This document shows positions 1 to 24,008 of a stretch of 64,000 bases of DNA, in pieces. The DNA is from Escarpia spicata. Lineage: Eukaryota; Annelida; Polychaeta; Sabellida; Siboglinidae. The stretch spans positions 24,001,777 through 24,065,776 of the forward strand of contig OZ023206.1 in NCBI GenBank assembly GCA_963995525.1. Direction: 5' to 3'. Every line of letters begins with the position of its first letter. Position 1 is the stretch's first letter. The position numbers were made by a program, and so were the translations under genes. The notes under the pieces were generated by a model that was not told the origin of the DNA, did not search any database, and saw only the letters and a program-made list of their open reading frames with translations.

Positions 1-2580
1 TTCCACCATACAATGGCCATTTTATTTGTTTGACACAAACAAATTCAATATATTTTACTCTAAATGATGGGCAAAACAAACAATTATTGCACTCCCAGTA
101 CAACATAAAACATGTCGTTACACTGAGGCAATATATTTTAATATTTTGTCGATAATAAAGTTGCTATGCTCTTTATAGATCTACATTTTTCAAACTTACA
201 TTAACATTTATGTAGATAGGAAAGGACATAACCACCTTTGCTATTTTAATAGTGTGCATTACTTCATGTAATTATACAATTGTATTTATACTGCTTATGG
301 AAATTGCAGCTGGATTTATGGTGCAAACGAAATGGTTTCATTATTGAATGTTTCTTGGCGCTTCAATAAGTTTATGTTATATAAAAGTTCCCTTAAAACT
401 AAACTTTAAAATGTATAGCCAGATGTACCTAGTGAAAAAGGAACATGGCAGTATCATAGGTGAGATTCTAAAACAAAGCCAGTCATTCAACATGTCATCG
501 GCGGCTTCGTGCGTGAAGAGCTGGTGTTTTTTTCTTTAAATCAATCCCTCTGTCATGAGCTGTCGCTATGTTCATTGTGAATCTGGGACATATATACAGC
601 AGCTGGTGCACGTTTCCTTTTGATAATTTTATCGGTCACGACTCATTCGCATGGCGGTGGCTAATCCAAATATACACATGTTGATGACGTTTTTTTCTTG
701 CATCTATTAACTCGACGTAGCTAATCGAAGTCTGACGGACAGTCCGGAATTTTCGTGAGCATGCTTTATACGGATCGTGAAGGTGGGGCCAAAGTGGAAA
801 CTGCGCGTATGTGCAGTTATTTTTTCGATATATTGTTAGGGTCATTAGTGATTAATAAAACATAATCCTAATTAAATGAAGGCATAGAATTACATGAAAT
901 AATCATATTAACAGGATTATTTAATAATTGCGTACATTACAAAGATTAACATTCCCAAAGAATCGCTTTAAGGATTTGTTTTACGTTACCGCGATACTGA
1001 AGAAAGTATATAGGGGCATGCCAAAAGAAATGCTTCACTGTTATTCAACAGAGGTCACTACCAATACCACAGTATCCATTCACTCCTTCGTTCCTTGAAA
1101 CAATGTAGAGAGTTTGAGTCGTGAATTTTCCCAATTTACGTAACACTGAGTTACGTGACACCATTTTCGTTTACACCGACAAGTAATTGTATAAACGTGT
1201 AGCAAACTGCTATGCAATTTTACCATTTCCAAGGTTGAGTGACTAAGTAAGTTTAGTCGTAAGTACGTTTAGTCGTAGACGTAGTCGTAGTTTAGTGTGA
1301 ATATATCTTTCATAATTTCTCATTTTAAGTTTCTGATTTTTATTCACTGTTAACTAACAGGATACTTGAAGCATAACTCACTCAGTTTAACGGAGGAAAC
1401 ATAACGATAGCGTATATGCATTTCTAGTGTGAGAGTACTTATTCTTTGATGGGCGATATTAAATTGAATGCAATGTGAACCCGTGCCGCTCAATGGACCT
1501 GTAAAGAATTCGTAACGTAAATTGTAACGTAAATCGAAATTCGTATACACGACGCGCGATTTCGATAAAAGTTAAAATACTTTACATTATTTATTGTTTT
1601 TAAATTAATAGGACCATATAATATTGCACGACATGATTAACAACATTTATATTAATACCAAAATTAAATTGGCAAACAACGAATTGTTTATCTTTCTAAT
1701 AAATAGGATACAAATTATATTGTCAACTTTGCATGGGTTAAGAGCTTCATATTTTGTTTATACTATTAACAAATAACAATATTGACAATATAAATAATAT
1801 AATTATACTGTACTATTTATTACATTTCATTACTCCTACTTTATACAAATGTTACATAAATAGTATTTAGAGTTAGAAGCAATGGCATACAACATGGCTG
1901 TATTGACAGGTTAACTTTATGGCCCCGAATTTGTTTTATGTAATCGTGAATGTACACATATTGTGTCGGTGTGGATTAATGTTCGGGAAGGCACTTTATT
2001 AATCGTCCAACTAAACCAAACTGTTTTGAAGAAACGTTTTTATGAATCGCTTGGCAGTTGATTTTGAAATTCTATCGCCAAGCAGTAGCGGTAAACGAAT
2101 GGTCCTCTTCGTCGAAAAGGTGCCACCAAAACACCAATGATAAACGTTGTAACATTGTGTCGTAGTGTTTGTCTCCCGCTATATTTGACAAACTCCAACA
2201 ATTAAAATTCTATTATAAACTTGTAAATATACTATAAAAAAATAATAGAATACTTTAATACTATGCCCATTGTACATTCAAATATTTATAACTATCATTC
2301 CAGAAACAGTAATAATATCTACGTAAACATAGTAAATCATAATGTTGCCAGTAATTGCATTAGTGATTAGACATTCGACTATTCACACTGTTAACAATGT
2401 ACCATCTGAACTCAGAAATAAGAGTTATACCCATTCTCTCCAAAGTTTCTCAATATACTGTAAAAATGCTTCATAAGGAATTATGAAACTGACTATTTTA
2501 TGCCAAACTTATATTTGTACTAACTGAAGATAAGATAAACCTTCTAGCTTAAACTGTTTGTAAACTGTATATGAACTATG
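1..2580. other. AT-rich stretch with no gene seen
   Basis: I see no open frame with recognisable motifs and no convincing exon with paired splice sites. The sequence is AT-rich. Around 1245-1300 there is a short degenerate run of TTTAGTCGTA-like units, and around 1510-1545 a small direct repeat of CGTAACGTAAA type. It may be intergenic DNA upstream of gene A or old, unrecognisable repeats. Confidence 0.5.
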
Positions 2581-2589
2581 ACGTCTTCA

Positions 2590-2690
2590 GCGCGTGCCTA
2601 TGACGTTCTTCCACGAGGAGAACAGTCGAGTGTTAGTTTCAAATGCAAAGAGAATACAGAAGGGCCGGAGACGGAATCGATTGGACAAAA
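2590..2690 (+). promoter_or_regulatory. Conserved promoter block of paralogue A
   Basis: The block begins with GCGCGTGCCTATGACG and includes TTTCAAATGCAAAGAGAAT and GACGGAATC. The same ordered blocks lie 5' of genes C (41627-41730) and D (54178-54284), and in shorter form 5' of gene B (33598-33660), always some 40-100 bp before the ATG of a signal-peptide exon. Conservation at the same position in four paralogues, while introns have diverged, points to promoter or 5'UTR function. Unlike C and D, no clear TATA box follows here. Confidence 0.55.
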
Positions 2691-2732
2691 CAACCCGCAA
2701 AGCCTATCCAGAGACGCACACTAACTAAGACA

Positions 2733-11674
<8,942 letters not shown>

Positions 11675-12066
11675 CACTAAGTGGACGGTGACAGCGAATG
11701 GTGCTGTACGTTTTGCTTCTTCGTTGAAGTTATTGCTGTTAGTATGTCTACTGTTATTTGTCACTGTGCGTCAGCGAAGTCAAAAGTGGTGCGAAGTCGG
11801 CAGAAATGCAATATTGGGCGAATGCATTAAGACGATTTATTTGACACCATTTAACACGATTGTTGTCAATTACATTGTCATCGTCATCTTTTATAATCAG
11901 TTCAACGCCAACATCCCTTTATTGTCATAATTTGTTTTGCTGGGTGTTATGCTGGAAGTGCTCAAACCCGTCAACGTTTATAATGTTTATCTGGAAAGGC
12001 CGTTCGACGTCGCATAATTTATGTGGAGGTTTCCTGGTGTTTTATTTCACAAACGATTGTCACTGT

Positions 12067-12072
12067 AATAAA
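12067..12072 (+). promoter_or_regulatory. Candidate polyadenylation signal of gene A
   Basis: AATAAA about 390 bp after the gene A stop codon and before the LINE tail at 12605. No transcript evidence is available. Confidence 0.35.
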
Positions 12073-12604
12073 TATTATATTGTATGCTAAACTTCAACGT
12101 GTGGGTGAAGATTGTCAAGACGTGTCATCCGTCAGACTACGTGCAATAGTTGTAAAGAAACGTAACTACTTATCATTGTATGTGGTCAGATTTTCATAGA
12201 GCGGTCTCTTGCCAAAGCATTTACATGTGTTCATGTCTAACTATGTCAGAATCATGGCACTGTTACATTGTCCTGTAAGTAAAGGTATTATATGCATAAG
12301 GTAAATTAGTAACACATGTTGAACATTGTTTCCCTTCGATTATAGGTGTAGTTCATCCAACCTGTCAGTATGTGTCTGCGATAAGTGAAAACTAAACAAA
12401 TCGTGTGTAGTTCTATCGGCCAAAATGAAGCTGAAAGGTAACGTACATTCGGTCATTTAACGATGACAACATTTCCACAATACAGGGTGAAAGACAGTTA
12501 GATTTGCTTTCACCAGTCTTAATATTCTGAATGCGAACCAATACGTATGTAAAAACGATTCCTGTGTGATCAACTGAAGTTAGGTAATCAGAATAATTAC
12601 AGTC

Positions 12605-12825
12605 CCGGGAATCTACTGAACTTTGTAAAGAAACAGAAAGTAAGTTATTTCGGCCATGTGAAATTACATCAATCTCTAGAGAGACTAATAATGGAAGAAA
12701 AAGTGGATGGCACCAGAAGCAGAGGAAGACCTAGGAGACAACGGGAGAACGACTTAGAGGAATGGATGGGAGCAGACGTCTAGCGAGTGGAGAGACTGGT
12801 AAGAAAAGAACTGTCTATAGACAAT
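12605..12825 (+). pseudogene. LINE ORF2 C-terminal fragment
   Basis: One frame reads LLNFVKKQKVSYFGHV, then LERLIMEEKVDGTRSRGRPR, then ENDLEEWMGADV, a stop and RVERLVRKE. The order YFGHV, LI.E.KV.G.R..GRPR, DLEEW.G is the characteristic tail of RTE/CR1-group LINE proteins. The copy is cut at 12825/12826 by the 9.4-kb inverted-repeat element. Confidence 0.7.
12820..12825. repeat. 6-bp target duplication, left copy (GACAAT)
   Basis: GACAAT lies immediately outside the first base of the inverted terminus at 12826. The identical hexamer stands at 22263-22268, immediately outside the other terminus. Together they read as a target-site duplication. Confidence 0.75.
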
Positions 12826-13200
12826 AGTAGTAGTATGGTCCTTCTGGAGGGGTATCCTGAGGAGTTTACTGATCGTTTATAAGCGATAATAGAAGGACAA
12901 GGGAGTTGGCCCCCCCGAGTGGGCATAGGACCAGTGGCGCCCCAGGCGGCGAGTGAAGGAGTGCGTAATCCTTGAATGGCGGCGAACGAAGGAGTGCGTA
13001 ATCCTTGAAGGACTACCGGTGAGTATAGGAACGACAGAAGATGAAAGTTTAAAAGTGTTAAAAGGTGAGTCATTAGAGATGATAAACGGAACACAAGGAT
13101 CAACTGATAAGGTGAGAATAATTCGTCCAATGACGTATCGTGTATAAAGAAGGAAAGATCAAAGGGGAATCAGTACGTGAAACGAAAGTATATATGTATA

Positions 13201-13559
<359 letters not shown>

Positions 13560-15027
13560 TGTTTGTCATGTTAGATTTAGCCTAGGTTATATACATAATC
13601 GCTCCCTCCAGGCATCGTCCACGTGACACCCTAGACTATGACATCATGCGTCCCTGGGCGTTCGCGACTTCTCAGGCGCGTGACCTTATCTCTATCGTAC
13701 TCTGTCACCGTGTTGTTTTTTAATGAGCGCCTTACGTAAGCCGTACAGAGCACTGTCTAATGAAGTCTCTCACCTGCATAACTTTCAAACTGTATGAACG
13801 ATACGTTAAATCTACTGAAATATATATATATGTGTGTGTATGTATGTATGTATGTATGTATGTATGTATATGAATGATACCTAAGACGACAGCGCTGTAA
13901 CCAGACACCGCGTAGGGAGCCGACACGAGAAAAGGGCAGCCGAGGTCAACAGACAGGGAGTGATAAGAATGGACTATGACACCAGTCGTCTGCTGCCGGT
14001 AGAGAAGTAACCAGACACCGCGTAGCTAGTCGAAACGACAAGAGGTCAGGCACTGTCATAGATAAGGAAGGGTACGAAATATATATGACAGTGTGGTATA
14101 TAAGTGAATCCTGGTAAGTAGGTCATCACATATAAATATTAGTGTTATTATTAACAGTAGGACTATGAGCGGGGAACACTTACGTGCACTCCGAGACGTC
14201 AATGTCGCTGCTAGATGCGTCATCATCATCATCTGCAGACCTATGAAAGATGTGTTGATAATGTTTATAAATCGTGCTATGTGTTATCGTGTATAACGAG
14301 GAATAAACGACAGAATATATATGAAACTTTAAAATATGTATGTATGCATGTATGTATGTATGTATGTATGAAAGAAGAATTATTTCTAAGGTAATAACTA
14401 ACAAACACCACAGTTTGAAAGTTGAATAGTTTTATATTGTGCGAAGTACAGCCGGTGGGAATAGGCCAGCGATGTAACCAGACACCGCGTAGGTAGACGA
14501 CACAATAATAGGGCATGCAAGGTCAACAGACGGGAGAGATAAGAATTTATTATGACACAATACGTAGAAGTCTGCTGTCGCGGCCGGAGCAACGCAACCA
14601 GACACCGCGTAGCTAGCCGAAACTACAAGAGGGCATGCTAGGTCAACACACGCATAGATAAGAAAGGACTATGACACAACATGTATATACATTGCAGAGA
14701 ATGAGAATCGTGGTAAGTAGGTCATAAATAAGTATTAGTAAAATTATGTATATAATCGTTGAACACTCACGTGCATTCTGAGAAGCAGTCACTGCTCACA
14801 CTGCTGGTATCGTCGTTAGTATCAGTGTCATACATAGAAGGTAAATATAAAATCTCGTGACATGTAACAGCTGGCAACTACCGAATATCCCCTAACCCGA
14901 GCACACGATGCGGCGTCCAAACATCAGGACGATAACAATGCGTGAGCGCGGCTTATCAGAAAACAGACGACAATTACCGAGGACAGACCCTTAAAAAAAA
15001 TACATGGCCGTGTGGAAGAGATAAGTG

Positions 15028-15032
<5 letters not shown>

Positions 15033-15101
<69 letters not shown>
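15033..15101. repeat. (TG)n microsatellite
   Basis: About 68 bp of TG in the left arm, mirrored by (CA)n at 20583-20668 in the right arm. Confidence 0.95.
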
Positions 15102-15103
<2 letters not shown>

Positions 15104-15504
15104 TCACGTGAATGAATGTAGTGCCACCTGGTGGAGTGTATTGGATGTAGTACCTTCTGCTGAGAATTGGGTCACGAGGGGTAATGAAGGGTGATGAAGG
15201 AGTAATGAGGGAAGAATGAAAGCACTTTACATATTTGGAAGTCAAAGCACAGAATTCCACTGTGGCTTTACACACATGCACGCATCATGCAACCACCTAC
15301 CGTCTCCGTCCCCACCCGCCCTCCCCGCCGCAGAGGCATGAAAGAACTAACGAAACACAAGAATATACAACCAGACACCGTATAGCTAGCCGAAACGACA
15401 AGAGGGCAGGCAAGGTCATAGATAAGGAAGAGTACAGCATGTATATGACAGTGTTGTGTAACATATAAGTGAATCCTGGTAAGTAGGCCATAAAGTATTG
15501 ATAT

Positions 15505-16440
15505 TATAGTTGTGAGAGAGGTCGTAAGTTCTGTGGCTCCACCACCTACAGGGTAGAGGAACAAGCCAGGGCTGGTTGTGTGAGAGATCTAAGTTTTGTG
15601 GCTCCACCACCTACCGGGTAGAGGAACAAGCCAGTTCTGGTTGTGAGAGAGGTCGTAAGTTCTATGGCTCCACCACCTACCGGGTAGAGGAACAAGCCAG
15701 GTCTGATTGTGTGAGAGGTCGTAAGTTCTGTGGCTCTACCACCTACCGGGAAGAGGAACACGCCAGGGTCTGGTTGTGAGAGAGGTCGTATGTTATGTGG
15801 CTCCACCACCTACCAGGTACAGGAACATGCCAGGGTCTGGTTGTGGAGAGGTCGTAAGTTCTGTGGCTCTACCATCTACCGGGTAGAGGAACAAGCCAGT
15901 TCTGGTTGTGTGAGAGGTCGTAAGTTATGTGGCTCCACCACCTACCGGGTAGAGGAACAAGCCAGTTCTGGTTGTGTGAGAGGTCGTAAGTTCTGTGGCT
16001 CCACCACCTACCGGGTAGAGGAACAAGCCAGGTCTGGTTGTGTGAGAGGTTGTAAGTTCTGTGGCTCTACCACCTACCGGATAGAGGAACACGCCAGGGT
16101 CTGGTTTTGAGAGAGGTCGTAAGTTATGTGGCTCCACCACCTACCAGGAACAGGAACATTCTAGGGTCTGGTTGTGGAGAGGTCGTAAGTTATGTGGCTT
16201 TACCATCTACCGGGTAGAGGAACACGCCAGGTCTGTTTGTGTGAGAGGTCGTAATTTCTGTCGCTCCAACACCTACCGGGTAGAGGAACAAGCCAGGTCT
16301 GGTTGTGTGAGAGATCGTAAGTTCTGTGGCTCCACCACCTACCGGGTTGAGGAACAAGCCAGGTCTGGTTGTGTGAGAGGTTGTAAGTTCTGTGGATCCA
16401 CCAACTACCGGGTAGAGGAACAAGCCAGGGTCTGGCTGCA
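15505..16440 (+). repeat. 66-bp satellite, left arm
   Basis: About 14 tandem units of roughly 64-66 bp, each with GGTCGTAAGTT, GTGGCTC, ACCACCTACCGGGTAGAGGA and CCAG.TCTGG. Forward and reverse frames are open in places only because the unit lacks stops. The same satellite reappears forward at about 18195-18480 and reversed at 19440-20170. Confidence 0.9.
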
Positions 16441-18195
16441 TCTCCCGCTTGCATGACGATCTCTACCTCCTTTTTGTATTTTCAACTCTCAACATACCTT
16501 CTGCATCTCCCGCTTGCATGTCGCTCTCTACCTCCTTACTGTATCTTCAACAGTCCACATACCTTCTGCATCTCCCGCTTACATGTCGCTCTCAACCTTC
16601 TTACTGTATCTTAAACTGTCCACATACCTTCTGCATCTACTGATTGCATGTCGCTCTCTACCTTCTTACTCTATATTCAACTGTCCACATACCTTCTGCA
16701 TTTCCCCTTACAGGTCGCTCTCTACCTTCTTACTGTATCTTCAACTGTCCACATACCTTCTGCATCGCCCACTTGCATGTCGCTCTGTGCCTCCTTACTG
16801 TATCTTCAACTGTCCACGTATATTTTGCATCTGCCGCTTCCATGTCGCTCTCTACCTTCTTACTGTATCTTCAACTGTCCACATTCCTTCTGCATCGCCC
16901 ACTTGCATGTCGCTCTGTACCTTCTCACTGTGTCATCAACTGTCCACATACCTTCTGCATCTCCCGCTTGCATGTCGCTCCCTACCTCCTTACTGTATCT
17001 TCAAATGTCCACATACCTTCTGCATCTCCCGCTTGCATGTCACTCAGTACCTTCTTACTGTGTCTTCAACTGTCCACATACCTTCTTCATCTGCCGCTTG
17101 CATGTCGCTCTCTACCTTCTTTCTTTATATTCAACTGTCCACATACCTTCTGCATCTCCCGCTTACATGTCGCTCTCTACCTTCTTACTGTATCTTCAAC
17201 TGTCCACATACCTTCTGCATCTCCCACTTGCATGTCGCTCTGTACCTTCTCACTGTGTCTTCAACTTTCCACATACCTTCTGCATATGCCGCTTGCATGT
17301 CGCTCTGTTCCTCCTTACTGTATCTTCAACTGTCCACATACCTTCTGCATCTGCCGCTTGCATGTTGCTCTGTTCCTCCTTACTGTATCTTCAACTGTAT
17401 ACATACCTTCTGCATCTGCCGCTTGCATGTCGTTCTGTTCCTCCTTACTGTATCTTCAACTGTCCACATACCTTCTGCATCTCCCACTTTCATGTCGCTC
17501 TCTACCTCCTTACAATATCTTCAACTGTCCACATACCTTCTGCATCTGCCGCTTGCATGTCGCTCTGTTCCTCCTTACTGTATCTTCAACTGTCCACATA
17601 CCTTCTGCATCTGCCGCTTACATGTCGCTCTGTACCTCCTTACAATATCTTCAACTGTCCACATACCTTCTGCATCTGCCGCTTGCATGTCGCTCTGTTC
17701 CTCCTTACTGTATCTTCAACTGTCCACATACCTTCTGCATCTGCCGCTTATATGTCGCTCTGTACCTACTTACAATATCTTCAACTGTCCACATACCTTC
17801 TGCATCTCCCGCTTGCATGTCGCTCTCTACCTCCTTACTGTATATTCAAAAGTCCACATACCTTCTGCATCTCCCGCTTGCATGTCGCTCTCAACCTTCT
17901 TACTGTATCTTCAACTGTCCACATACCTTTTGCATCTCCCGCTTGCATGTCGCTCTCTACCTCCTTACTGTATCTTCAACTGTCCACATACCTTCTGCAT
18001 CTGCCGCTTGCATGTCGCTCTCTACCTCCTTACAATATCTTCAACTGTCCACATACCTTTTGCATCTCCCGCTTGCATGTCGCTCTCTACCTCCTTACTG
18101 TATCTTCAACTGTCCACATACCTTCTGCATCTCCCGCTTGCATGTCGCTCTCAACCTTCTTACTGTATCTTCAACTGTCCACATACCTTCTGCAT
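16440..18195 (+). repeat. 65-bp satellite, 27 units, open in three frames
   Basis: The unit contains GCTTGCATGTCGCTCT, ACTGTATCTTCAACTG and TCCACATACCTTCTGCAT. The span of 1755 bp corresponds to 27 units of 65 bp. Because 65 is not a multiple of three and the unit has no forward stop in any frame, all three forward frames are open for 532-567 codons with the same peptide in rotation. I do not call a gene. Short reversed copies lie at 19255-19440, the mirror position in the right arm. Confidence 0.9.
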
Positions 18196-18479
18196 CCGGT
18201 TGTCAAAGACGTTGTAAGTTCTGTAGCTCTACCACCTATCAGGTAGAAGAATTGGTCTGATCTAGTTGTGAGAGAGTTCGAAGTTATGTAGCTCCACCAC
18301 CTACCGGTTAGAGGAACAGGCCAGGGTCTGGTTGTGAGAGACGTCGTAAGTTGTGTGGCTCTACCATCTACCGAGTAGAGGAACACGCCAGGGTCTGGTT
18401 GTGAGAGACGTCGTAAGTTATGTGGCTCTACAACCTACCAGGTAGAGGAACACGCCAGTTCTGGTTGTGTGAGATGTGA

Positions 18480-18790
18480 GGTAAAGAAAAGCACAAGAAT
18501 AGACAAGACAAGCTCGAGCACATTACACACAAGCTGAAAAGGAGGTAAAGAAAAACATGTGAAGAAACAAGGCAAACTCAAGCACAGTACACACAAGCTA
18601 AGAAGGAGGAAAAGAAAACCATCAGAACAGACAAGACAAGTTCAAGCACAGTACACATCAGCTCAGAAGGAGGTAAAGAAAAGCACCAGAAGAGACTAGA
18701 CCAGCTCAAGCACAGTATACACAAGCTTAGAAAGAGGTAAAGAAAAACACCAGAAGAGACTAGACAAGTTCAAACACAGAACGCACAAGC
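18480..18790 (+). repeat. About 62-bp satellite, five units
   Basis: Five tandem units with GGTAAAGAAAA, AGACAAG(C/T)TC, AAGCACAGTACACA and AAGCT. It lies in the non-mirrored centre of the element. Confidence 0.85.
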
Positions 18791-19254
18791 TATATCACTC
18801 TGGGCGGGGGCACCCATGGGGAAATTCTAAGATGGCGCCCGTCTCCACGTGACCTACCCCCTGGAGGAAAGAAGTGTAAGAAGAGACCCACCTGGCGGAA
18901 AGTGAAGGAGCTAGTGTCTGCTGCTGGGGGGGAATTAGCATGTCACGGAACCGTCCTCCTAGTGGAATTAGTGCCACCTGCCGGGTGATGAAGGAGTAAT
19001 GAGGGAAGATTAAAGGCTAATTAACGTAGACTGAGTCTGCTGATATATATCATTCTGGCGGAAGCACCCATGGGGAAATTCTAAGATGGCGCCCGTCTCC
19101 ACGTAACCTACCCCTGGCGGCGTAGCGCCCCTTAGTGGATAATTTAAGTACTACCCTTCACGCTGGCGCCATCTAGCGGGTAAAATATATAATTAGGTTA
19201 GATATAAAAAAAAAGTTGGGGTTAACCTCGCGAAAATTTAATGTTTTTGTCCCA

Positions 19255-19255
<1 letters not shown>
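18790..19255. repeat. Central spacer with direct duplication
   Basis: An approximately 85-bp block (CACCCATGGGGAAATTCTAA, GATGGCGCCCGTCTCCACGT) occurs twice, at about 18790-18870 and 19035-19115. Between them lies a piece resembling the arm sequence at 15120-15215 (GATGAAGGAGTAATGAGGGA). No gene is seen. Confidence 0.7.
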
Positions 19256-22262
<3,007 letters not shown>

Positions 22263-22560
22263 GACAATCCGTCAAGGATGCTACGTCCGGAAATGGATAA
22301 GCAAACCCGAGATAATATAAAGGACATATGTCCACAACTCTTTTTAGATAGATTTTGTCGCAGTTCTACCGGTAGTGATGAAGCTCACCTTTATATATAT
22401 CACGTGGTTCTGAAACAGTGGCTAAAAATATCATCTCAGTGCAACTAGAATATATTTTTTCCATTGCCACACACACGCACGCATGCATGCACGCAAGCAC
22501 ACACGCAAGCGCGCACGCAAGCACACACACCTACACAGACACACGCGCGCGCGCGTGCAC

Positions 22561-22780
22561 ACACACACACACTGACACACACTGACACACACTGACACAC
22601 ACTGACACACACTGACACACACTGACACACACTGACACACACTGACACACACTGACACACACTGACACACACTGACACACACTGACACACACTGACACAC
22701 ACTGACACACACTGACACACACTGACACACACTGACACACACTGACACACACTGACACACACTGACACACACTGACTCAC
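22561..22780. repeat. 10-bp satellite ACTGACACAC
   Basis: Twenty perfect consecutive units (22571-22770) plus one unit with a single change, preceded by a CA/GC-rich simple tract from 22466. The unit length makes the reverse strand open in three frames (VSVCQC-type peptides); these are artefacts. Perfect identity suggests recent expansion. Confidence 0.95.
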
Positions 22781-23739
22781 ACAGCACAGTTATGAAAGTA
22801 TTATCCTTGAGCATCCGCAACAGTTGCTGATACATCGATGGTAGTGGATAATCCTAGATCATCTTCCGCATCCGGTAGCACCTCGACATACCCTGCAGCA
22901 CGAACACGGTAAACCATCCAGCATTCGTGTGATCGTTAAACTATGCCAACAACGAAAACGTGACGTGTTTTTACATGAAAAGGGTCTTATTGTAGGATGT
23001 GATGAAATGACAGTGAGACAAGCCTTTCACTTGAGGTAACCTCCAACTGTACGTGAATCCTACCCTTCGCCACATCTCACGCTTAACCAAAAATTGCCTT
23101 AATGAAGGAACTCAATAACTCGATAGTTATTTAAAAACTGTTTTCCATCGTCAATACCTTGCTCTTCTTTACCCCTTGTCAACCATCTTTTTACTTGTCA
23201 CCCAACTCCATCACATATGAACCGTTCGCATGCTCATTTTCCATACATTGCCAGTTTTCAGCAACGCTATGTTCTTAAACATTCACGGAGACGTTTGGCC
23301 AATTTTGAAAATGATGGAACAATTGTAGTAATGTTTAGCCGGACTGTCCGGGATGCTATAAACATTCTGGAATATCATATTGGAACAATGGAAACAATTG
23401 AGTGGCGAAAGTGTATGTGTGACCAGCCACAGAGAACCTGGCATTAAGTCACGTAGACCTATTCTACACACGGGCCAAAACTGCTATCTGGGTCATGTTT
23501 CATTATGTTGTGATGTTGGCGGAAATGTATACCTTATAATATCATATTCTGATTTCCAATATAATTTTCAAAAGTATACAGCAAAGAACATTGGGGAAGT
23601 GACTCCAAACAAAGAATCAGTATTTCCCATTTACCCCATGTTATATACCATTGATATCTATAACCGTGGCATTTACGCAGACAGCACAGGACCGTACGGC
23701 AAATCTATACGTGTTATGGAAAACGCTGATCATGTTCGG
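22781..23739. other. No gene recognised
   Basis: Apart from short unconvincing open frames (for example 23217-23447 and the first part of 23380-23883) I see no motif, repeat or splice-site pair that supports a gene. Confidence 0.4.
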
Positions 23740-24008
23740 ATCATTAAGGCGTCCGTAGTCTGGAATAATGCATGCAAACTGCATGAAAATGAAGAACCAA
23801 GTAGGATAACGGAGATCATGAAGGCGAGGCGATGGAGTTTTATTGGCCATATCATTAGATTCAAAAGTACGAATGACTGCTGAATATATATGAATTCGAC
23901 AGCTGGAGGGAATAGATCGATCGGAAAACAAACGAGACGTGGCGACGAATGGTGGAGAAAGAACGAGATGCATTTGGGTGGACATCCTGGGCAGGGGTTA
24001 CACAGAGG
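23740..24008 (+). pseudogene. RTE-like LINE ORF2 C-terminus (interrupted)
   Basis: The frame reads RIIKASVVWNNACKLHENEE, ITEIMKARRWSFIGHIIRF, a stop, and after a frameshift GRRNETRRGDEWWRKNEMHLG-like sequence. RW.FIGHI.R is the standard tail of RTE/jockey-group ORF2 proteins. The tail resumes after the insertion at 25425, with THALRDTWRP-like sequence. It is a dead copy. Confidence 0.65.
23999..24008. repeat. 10-bp direct repeat, left copy (TACACAGAGG)
   Basis: Repeated exactly at 25425-25434, on the far side of the TIR-bearing insertion; best read as a target duplication inside the LINE tail. Confidence 0.6.

Noticed and set aside
16514..18260. Three overlapping long forward frames (532-567 codons)
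   Set aside because: They are the same 65-bp satellite read in three registers; no start context, splice sites or conserved domain.
22431..22835. Minus-strand Cys/Val/Ser-rich frames resembling cysteine-rich peptides
   Set aside because: Pure product of the ACTGACACAC satellite.
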